Part shown: positions 58,301 to 64,000 of the stretch, piece by piece
How positions within the stretch are numbered: the stretch's first letter is position 1
Layout of the letters: every line of letters starts with the position of its first letter
Assembly: GCF_028583425.1 (NCBI RefSeq)
Contig: NC_072791.1
Coordinates: 198,562,311 to 198,626,310 of the forward strand
Reading direction: 5' to 3'
DNA length: 64,000 bases
Source: Eublepharis macularius
Taxonomy: Eukaryota > Chordata > Lepidosauria > Squamata > Eublepharidae
The notes under the pieces: generated by a model
Database searches by the model: none
Told to the model about the DNA's origin: nothing
Seen by the model: the letters and a program-made list of their open reading frames with translations, nothing else
Made by a program: the position numbers and the translations under genes

Positions 58301-61300
58301 CCATTCTAGCACAGTTAAGAACTGGAACTGGGATTATATAGATGAAAGGGAATGGTTACCCCAATGGGTCCAATTTGAATAGGCTCAGTTTTCAGTGATT
58401 CCCATTAAATTCTATGGGAGGAAGTAAACAAACTTCAGTATAGAACCCTGGCAGGATAGGGACAAAACTTGTTATCTGATTGTTGTGAGAATGGGGGGAG
58501 GAATGAGCCTCTCCTTCTCTCTCTTCTGCTGGTCTCCTCCCCTGCAGCACCTCGGTCCATTTGTTCTGATGAGCCGCTTACCAAGGCTTATGAGGTTTGG
58601 ATAGAATAACCCCTGACTTAATTTCGTCTTTCCCCCCCTCGCTGGTCTGTCTTCAGTGTCGTAAATAATCACCTCTGTACAGGGAAGATCTTAACTAGCA
58701 TCAAGATTTATTTTGACTGACAAATGGTACATTTAGTCTCGAGACCAGTCACCTCTGGTCTATCTGCCCTTGAATGTTACAGAAACAGAGCCAGACCGAT
58801 AATGGTACAGAAATGCAAGCGTGCCGATAACAATATCTTAACCTATGGACCTTATCCTATATAGAGAGAACTAACAGAGTACTTAACTTTTATAATATAA
58901 ACCCTTAAGCAAATCTTCTATCAATTCTATAGTAAAACTCCCCTTAAAATCCTAACTGCGTAATCCTTAAGCTATACTTATGTATTAACTTATAAATCCT
59001 TAATTTAGAAGCAAATAGTACATTAAAACCTTATAGCAAAGTGACTAAAACCCCACAGAAAAAGCCTTTTCTGACTTACTTCCTGGAGAACCCCTGGACC
59101 AAAGTGGGTCTCTTATGGGTTCCCAAGAGGAAGTTTAATGGCCACCAGTTGGCAGACACAAAAAGACTTGTGCCTTCCCAAGGAGTGGCAAGGACTAGCT
59201 CCTTGGTCACACTTTTTATAGAGTTGTCCTCAGCTTTCTGATTGGTTGATGGCTGATTGGTTAATGGCACTCTGACAGCTGATTGGTCAGTGGCACCCTG
59301 ACATGGGTGGTTCCAGAACCCTGCTGCCATATATGGCCCAACAGTACTTTTGCTCTATCTCGGATCTTCAGGAGTTCCTTGTCCTTGTGCCTAGAATAGC
59401 CATTGTTTTTGAGCCAGTCTCTGCCCACATGACTTTCACTGTATAGATGCTCTTATTGAAGAGTCAGCATGGTTCAGCATATCTCATGAAGCCTGTAAAT
59501 TGTCCTGCTATGATTGGTCAAATAGGTTAAAGGGGAATTTTAGCCCTTATAAAATGGCTTGTGCCTCTTTCTGTCAGTCTTATGTGTCAAAGCTGAATAC
59601 CTTTCTTCAATTTAATGTTCTTTTATGGCCCATGCCTGGTTTGTGTCGGGGGGGGGGGGCTGCTGCAGACTTCTGCCAGCTCTCACAGAGAATAGACATA
59701 CATGAACCAAAGTGAGGGCTTTTGGAAGTTGCTTCTTGGGCCAAGACTGGCTCTAGGATATGGGTTTGGGTTCAGATCGATCCAAACTCTAAAATTCTGA
59801 CCACACTGATACAGACAGTGAGGTCACTAGGTAGAGGGTTTAGGCCCTCCCCTGTCATGCTTCAGAGGACGACTCTGTCTCTCATATTCACTCCCATGAG
59901 AAAAAGTAAATTTCGGAACCAGCGTTATGGCAAAACACCCCACATGCTGAATTACTTGACCTTCACTAATGAGTATTCCAAGGTGTGTCTGTACAGGATG
60001 CAGATATACATTAGATATATATCTTTGAGCCCAGGCAATGTGGGCTTTCTGTCCGTCCCCTCCCCTTGACATTTTGTGTGTGTGTGTGCATGTAAATAAA
60101 GTGTTGTGAAGTCACACCCAACTTATGATGACTCCTCATGAGGTTTTCAGGGCAAGAGAGCAAGAGAGGGCAAGAGAGGTTTTCAGGGCAAGAGAGGTTT
60201 GCCATTACTGACTTTTGCATAATGACCCTGGACTTACTTGGCGGAATCCCAGCTGAGGGCTAAGTAGGGCGTGTTCTCTCGCTCTCTCTCACACACTGCT
60301 TAGCTTCCAAAATCTGATCTGATCAAGGTAGCCTGGGACATCAGGTCTGGGCCCCTTGACAGTTAGCTAATTCCAAATACTGGAAACAATCCACTGGAAA
60401 GATGCATCTTTTGTGTCAAGCTCGTTATAATTAATAAGTATGTTCTGGAAAGCATGTAGTGGTGTGCTATTTTGCTTAAGGGAAGTGGGACAGTCAATAA
60501 AATGCCTGCTTTCTCTTTTTTCCTTTTTGGAAGCTTCAAGGGCTTTGTGAAGGAACTTATAGAAGGGTCAGGGAGGGGGAGCTTAGAATATTCTTTATGT
60601 TTCCATATTCTTAGAGAAGCGGTGTAATTTTTATTAATGTTGAAAACATCTGTTACTGAATTTTTTATAAAATTATTTTCCATCTCTCTGATATATTTTA
60701 ATAAACCAAATACACTCAACTGAACCAAAATTTTTACCTTTTTTAGAAGAAGTTGTTATTGAACCAGTTCAAACAGTGTCACGGTAAGATGCCTTTTGTT
60801 GTGTAGCTGGTCTCTTCTGTGCCTTTTCAAACAATTAAAGCTATATATTCTGACCCACAACAGAGATAACTGAAATAATATCCAAGATCGTAGAATATAA
60901 AGCTAGACAAGATTTCATGGGCTGATTGAATAGTTATTAGGAAAAGTTTACAGTTGTTGATTACTACTACTGTTTTTTTGTTGTTGTTGTTCTTTTGAAA
61001 ATGATTGTATAATGTATGTACTAGCTTGTATGGAGTGATTAACTTTATGTTTGATGATGTTGCTTTCTTCTTTTTAAATAATAATTATTTAAATAATAAA
61101 ATACCCCCCCAAACCCTCACATGTAAAGTCAAGCCTAACCCAACTCCCTGCAAATTAAAAAAAAGAAAGCTAAGTAATCTTACATTATACCAATTGCAGT
61201 AAATGTAAGCATGCCCTATCTGTTATCAACACTCTGTGGTGGTAAAGGTCTCCTATCTCTGACATCATGTAGCAATGTCACACAAGGACTCGTTAGTGAA

Positions 61301-61698
61301 GATGCAGAAGTAACTACTGGTTGCTTCATCCAGTCTGATACCCCCCGTTTGCCTTTCTTTTGTCCCTACTGGGCTGAAGGCAGTTGGAAGTGTGGCATTT
61401 TCAAAGACATGGTGCAAGGGCTAAGCAGTACATCTCCTTTCCCCTGCAGTGTGGTTCTGATCCATGCAGGGCCCTGCCTTCTTGATTTGTTTTCACCTTA
61501 CCTACACATCTGAAGCTGCAGTCTCCAGAATCATGTAGTCTAGCTCTCAACACAATCACTGTTTCGCAGCTGATATAAAACCTTTAGTGGTGGTTTTGTT
61601 TTTTGACTTTTTTAAAACCAAGGCAGCATCGGATGTGGGAAAGAATCTACAAGGCGACATCATACTCCGTCAGTGCAGATCTTGCTGTGTACAGCTAA
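46306..61698 (+). CDS. unrecognised eight-exon gene, candidate ciliary protein (107 aa)
   Basis: Assembled by hand from exons 46,306-46,313, 46,399-46,447, 49,640-49,673, 54,303-54,339, 57,359-57,392, 58,203-58,251, 60,747-60,783 and 61,623-61,698. Lengths sum to 324 nt, exactly 107 codons plus TAA, with GT-AG at all seven introns and no stop in frame. The protein starts MKRFNLVLGQGIPRR and ends SADLAVYS. It has no signal peptide, membrane segment or domain that I recognise. Most exons are 34-49 nt with length 3n+1, so the phase shifts stepwise; skipping one would break the frame. A perfect X-box just upstream suggests RFX control and a role in cilia or sperm flagella, perhaps as a small structural protein; this is inference. 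In mammals ERICH2 and GAD1 lie in this direction from SP5, but the sequence does not match what I know of ERICH2. Confidence 0.85.
46399..46447 (+). CDS. unrecognised gene, exon 2
   Basis: 49 nt after CCCCCCTTCTTTAG, donor GTAGGA. It codes for the rest of Arg3, then FNLVLGQGIPRRTAPK, ending in phase 0. Confidence 0.8.
47633..47733 (+). mobile_element. single-unit Penelope-like insertion with hammerhead-like core
   Basis: 101 bp bounded by the perfect 15-bp duplication GCTAACCCATATGCA (47,618-47,632 and 47,734-47,748). It carries CTGATGA at 47,649-47,655, a hairpin with loop TGTA at 47,663-47,666, GAAA at 47,673-47,676, then a short AGC/…T stem-loop and TACAATAAAGTTGGTTAGTC. It is the cleanest single unit of the family in the window. 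Confidence 0.82.
48568..48770 (-). repeat. tRNA-derived SINE, 3' part
   Basis: On the - strand it reads CTCCTCCACTTGAAGCCAGC, TGGGTGACTTTGGG, TTATTATCCCC-type body and an (AAC/AAT)n tail. The tRNA head is missing at the right side. Confidence 0.75.
49640..49673 (+). CDS. unrecognised gene, exon 3
   Basis: 34 nt after CATTTTTCCTAG, donor GTATTT. It codes for VSGMMEVIAPE plus one base; the other two frames contain stops, which fixes the phase. Confidence 0.82.
50404..50628. mobile_element. hAT-type palindromic MITE, second copy
   Basis: Termini CAGGGCTTTTTTTCAGG and (reverse) CAGGGCTTTTTTTCTGG, perfect 8-bp duplication GATATGGT at 50,396-50,403 and 50,629-50,636. Inner arms GAGGGGAGTTTAGA and TCTAAACTCCCCTC meet in the middle. 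Same family as 38,334-38,572. Confidence 0.87.
50706..50791. repeat. small palindromic element, AAGTAAGC subfamily
   Basis: AAGTGCAATCCTAAGAACGC to AGATCTGCTTAGGATTGC, related to the unit at 33,983. Confidence 0.6.
53077..54091. mobile_element. hAT-type element carrying a tandem repeat
   Basis: Termini CAGGGGTCATTTCG and (reverse) CAGGCTCATTTTGAG, with the perfect 8-bp duplication GTTTAATG at 53,069-53,076 and 54,092-54,099. No transposase is seen; the interior is occupied by a degenerate GGCC-rich tandem repeat. Confidence 0.83.
53150..54010. repeat. ~150-bp GGCC-rich tandem repeat
   Basis: The anchor GGTCAGTGCTGGGCAG and variants begin at about 53,308, 53,463, 53,615, 53,761 and 53,904, giving a period of 143-155 bp over five to six copies. 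Units alternate GGCCAAAATGGCC-like palindromes with CCCCACCCGGCACTGACC. Open frames on both strands follow from this periodicity. Confidence 0.8.
54303..54339 (+). CDS. unrecognised gene, exon 4
   Basis: 37 nt after AACCTTTCTTTTTAG, donor GTAAGG. In phase it reads DGFIIEKHLPLP plus two bases of Arg. Confidence 0.82.
56285..56394. repeat. 110-bp fold-back hairpin
   Basis: Left arm 56,285-56,334 and right arm 56,345-56,394 are inverted copies over 50 bp, with mismatches only near the outer ends (GTG against TAT), separated by a 10-base AT-rich loop. The arms include TTTAAAGGTCTTTTTATCCC and its complement. No target duplication or known terminal repeat was found. Confidence 0.85.
57359..57392 (+). 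CDS. unrecognised gene, exon 5
   Basis: 34 nt after TTTTACTTTGTACTAG, donor GTAAAA. It completes Arg, then HNGLGRTDEVK, ending in phase 0. It was found because exons 4 and 6 were out of phase and needed a 3n+1 exon between them. Confidence 0.8.
57463..57632 (-). repeat. tRNA-derived SINE, 3' part
   Basis: The + strand reads TATATCCTACTTTCCTCCCA, GGGGACCCAAAGCAGCTTAC, TTCACAACAATCCTGTGAGG and AAAGTCACCCAGTGAAC, the reverse-complement order of the SINE body. Confidence 0.65.
58203..58251 (+). CDS. unrecognised gene, exon 6
   Basis: 49 nt after CTTTCTGTGTTTCAG with the strong donor GTAAGT. It codes for EQKNWQNGRLHVFGPK plus one base. Confidence 0.85.
58481..59343 (-). mobile_element. probable solo LTR
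   Basis: The ends are TGTTG and CAACA, as in LTRs. On the - strand the order is promoter-like: three ATTGG/CCAAT repeats (59,240-59,290), a TATAAAAA at 59,213-59,220 and AATAAA at 58,707-58,712. No internal retroviral coding sequence and no second LTR are present, so it would be a recombined solo LTR. A matching 4-6 bp target duplication is not evident, which lowers confidence. It lies in intron 6. Confidence 0.55.
60090..60352 (-). repeat. 5S-rRNA-derived SINE with local duplication
   Basis: On the - strand: TTGATCAGATCAGATTTTGG, AAGCTAAGCAG and the tail region with CTTGCCCTGAAAACC. GGTTTTCAGGGCAAGAGAG is duplicated in the tail at about 60,141 and 60,178. Confidence 0.65.
60747..60783 (+). 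CDS. unrecognised gene, exon 7
   Basis: 37 nt after ACCTTTTTTAG, donor GTAAGA. It codes for EEVVIEPVQTVS plus two bases of Arg. Confidence 0.85.
61623..61698 (+). CDS. unrecognised gene, terminal coding exon 8
   Basis: After TTTTTTAAAACCAAG it completes Arg and reads QHRMWERIYKATSYS, then VSADLAVYS and TAA at 61,696-61,698. A strong donor GTAAGT at 61,711 follows the stop by 12 bp, so the 3' UTR may be spliced. I found no AATAAA nearby. Confidence 0.8.
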
Positions 61699-61711
61699 CT
61701 CATTAGAAAAG

Positions 61712-62704
61712 TAAGTCTCACTTCAGTTGAGGTCTTAATTTTGGTAAGGGGACAAATTGCTGGCTTTGAGCTTTTTCAGTAGATAGCTTTTGTACAACAC
61801 GGTAGATAGCAACCAGTTCTCACTCTTGGAATACTGAGAGTTTATGTATGCTTTACACTCACAAGGGGGAATAATGCTCCCCTGGCATTGCAAATATGCT
61901 GTGAGATTCCTGCCCTGACCGTGATGTTGAGAAGTGCAGGATGCTGCCATTCTGTTGAGGGCTTCTCTGGCTCTCCAGTTGGTCGTGATAGTTGCTGGTT
62001 TGGGCATGGAAGTTTTCACTACGATTAAGACATTCTCCGTTCTAAATGTTATTGACACATATAAGGAGTTTTGAATAGTGTTACCATGGCAAGAGTAAGA
62101 TGCACCAGCCTATTTGGAGAATACAAAATAAGCTCTAAGTTGCAATTTACGGTTAATTGGCGGCACAACTTGCAAAAATGAATACATTGTATATTAGGAG
62201 GGTTGACTGAAAAATCATGAGAATGAATCTTAAAATATACAGTAGAGTTACGCCATTATTCTTTGACTCTACAGGGGCTTTACTATGGAGCTCTGTGTGC
62301 ATGTGGACATTCCTGATTTCTTTGACAAGCTGGTTAGGTAGAATGCATTCTTCCGCACAGAAGACAGTGGGGCAGTCCCTGTCCATTCGGAATGTTCTGT
62401 GTAGCTTTGGCTTGTCCCTGTGACACGGAGTCATTTCAGCTCTTGCACTGAAAAAAGGCAGCAGTGCTTGAGCAGAGTTGGATACCGCAGGACTTTGGAT
62501 TACTGGATATCAGAAACTGGCTTCAAAGCATAATATCTTTTGGTAGCCTGTGTACAACTTTCTGCTGTTTTGTCTTCCCTCGGTGAACAAAATATTTAGG
62601 CAGAGTACTCTCACAAGGAGTTCAAAAAATCAAAATCCAAAGACTACTGTAAGGCAGCGTGAGAGCGTACAAGAAGCAGGTAAGATTTTACATCTGTAGG
62701 TATG
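61712..62704. other. downstream flank of the unrecognised gene
   Basis: Nothing further could be supported. It may contain 3' UTR, but no AATAAA marks its end. Confidence 0.4.
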
Positions 62705-62712
62705 GTTTATAG

Positions 62713-63156
62713 CAGGGGTCCCCAACATAGTACGCATGGGTGTCATGGCACCCACTGACACCTTCCCTGGTGCTCACCAAGTATTTTTAAAAAGTGAGCG
62801 AGGCCAGATGGGGCTTTTGCCCAGGAGGGCTTCTGCTTGGCTGAGCAGATTTCTTAAAATGTTGCTTTGGGAGCAGCTGCCACCACAACTCAAGGATCTT
62901 CACTGTGTGACTGAAAGTAAGCTGTGCCTATATGCAAGAAAATATTTTAAAACAATGCATTCAGTGTAAAAGACACCCTGTTAAATAGAGTCTCGGCTTG
63001 AAATGCTGAGGAGTTATTATTAAAGCTATGCATAACTTCACTCTCTGCCATTTTGCAGTGGCTCCACCTCCTGTGATGGCCATTTCACAGTTGTGTCACC
63101 ATCATGTGGCAGAATTCCAAAGGTGCCTACAGGCCCCAAAAGGTTAGGGACCCCTG
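62713..63156. mobile_element. hAT-Charlie-like element, non-autonomous
   Basis: Termini CAGGGGTCCCCAACAT and (reverse) CAGGGGTCCCTAACCTTTTG are typical Charlie-group ends. 8-bp duplication GTTTATAG/GTTTTTAG at 62,705-62,712 and 63,157-63,164 (one mismatch). 444 bp, no transposase frame. Confidence 0.87.
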
Positions 63157-63164
63157 GTTTTTAG

Positions 63165-63674
63165 GGAGCTTGTGGGGTGCTATATTTTTTGGACCAGGTC
63201 CTGGGAAATTTGGATTCAGATCCAGCCTCAGCCACTTATGTGTTAATGGCCTTCATCAGTTTCCATGTTTATGTTGCCCTGTTTCATGAAAGAATGAAAC
63301 AATGGAGATGGTAAAGAGAATTAAAAGACTGTGATTCTCCCCTACGTGGGCACAGTGCGCATGCCTGGAGAACTCCCGATAGTGCTTGACAGAGCTTTGT
63401 TCTCCTCCCCTTGCCCAGAGCATGTGTGGGTTTCGGAGATCCCTCCATTGATCCTTTCCCAGAGGGATGGGACTGGGTGTGGATGTGAGAGGTGCCCACT
63501 GACATTCCATTTTTTGATTTCTCTGCACCTATGCCAGGGGAGGACAGAAAGAAGACTGTGTTGATCTCTGTGGGGAACATTTCACATGTAGATACTGCAC
63601 CCATGTGAAGAATAAATGATTGCTCTATATTACAGATGAATTTAGATTTTAAAAATTAAGATTAACAGCACTAA
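63165..63674. other. intergenic, nothing recognised
   Basis: Two overlapping short frames on opposite strands have no splice or family support. Confidence 0.4.
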
Positions 63675-63688
63675 TAATAGCAATAACT

Positions 63689-63854
63689 AACCAACTTTAT
63701 TGTAGCATAAGCTTTCGAGAACCACAGCTCTCTTCATCAGAAAGCTGTGCTTCTCAAAAGCTTATGCTACAATAAAGTTGGTTAGTCTTAAAGGTGCTAC
63801 TGGACTCTTTACTATTTTGCTACTACAGACTAACATGGCTAACTCCTCTGGATC
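63689..63854. mobile_element. Penelope-like palindromic repeat with 14-bp duplication
   Basis: Bounded by the perfect direct repeat TAATAGCAATAACT (63,675-63,688 and 63,855-63,868). A short reversed piece (AACCAACTTTATTGTAGC, AAGCTTTCGAGAACC) is followed by the complete forward unit ending AACTCCTCTGGATC. Confidence 0.85.
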
Positions 63855-64000
63855 TAATAGCAATAACTGTAATCCACTGATATCTCTGGCGAAATTCAGC
63901 TAGGGAAAAGGCATTTAATAGTGTTAATGGATGCCCTTTAATCAGGTTAGAATATAGTCACTTGATATGCACTGGGGGCTCCTATTCTTGTACTATGTAT

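Noticed and set aside
46306-61698. Assignment of the unknown gene as ERICH2
   Set aside because: ERICH2 lies in this direction from SP5 in mammals, but the product here is not glutamate-rich and matches nothing I recall of ERICH2.

Overview
This is a window of vertebrate nuclear DNA, most likely from a squamate reptile (lizard). The evidence is AT-rich, intron-rich sequence with isolated CpG islands, a Sauria-type SINE ending in ACCTTT units (40,327-40,641), several 5S-rRNA-derived and tRNA-derived SINEs, and many short palindromic and hAT-type elements. Most of the window is introns, intergenic DNA and repeats; almost all long reading frames outside the exons below are chance or repeat-derived.

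Three genes are supported, all on the + strand. (1) The last two coding exons of MYO3B (class III myosin with kinase domain) lie at 190-236 and 4377-4503, with a poly(A) signal near 4793. (2) SP5, a complete two-exon Sp/KLF zinc-finger gene of the Wnt pathway, lies at 28,276-28,326 and 29,091-30,116. It sits in a CpG island, has TCF/LEF-like sites upstream and ends at a poly(A) signal near 30,987. The order MYO3B then SP5 matches human chromosome 2q31. (3) A gene I do not recognise was assembled by hand from eight small exons between 46,306 and 61,698. It encodes 107 residues, every junction is GT-AG, and the frame is unbroken from ATG to TAA. A perfect RFX X-box lies about 110 bp before its ATG, which suggests a ciliary gene. 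This is the most interesting item in the window.

Region by region: 1-4.8 kb holds the MYO3B end with a 5S-SINE and a perfect 212-bp CpG-rich palindromic element in its last intron. 5-25 kb is intergenic with nested SINEs and a LINE fragment nested inside a Penelope-like repeat nested inside a SINE. 25.8-31 kb is the SP5 CpG-island domain. 31-46 kb is intergenic, with ~85-bp palindromic elements, SINEs, and hAT and Harbinger-like MITEs. 46-62 kb is the unrecognised gene, whose introns hold a 1-kb hAT element carrying a ~150-bp tandem repeat, a fold-back hairpin and a solo LTR. 62.7-63.9 kb has a hAT-Charlie-like element and a further Penelope-like copy.

A recurring ~100-200 bp repeat (ten copies) carries a hammerhead-ribozyme-like core and is flanked by 9-15 bp target-site duplications, as expected for Penelope-like retroelement debris.
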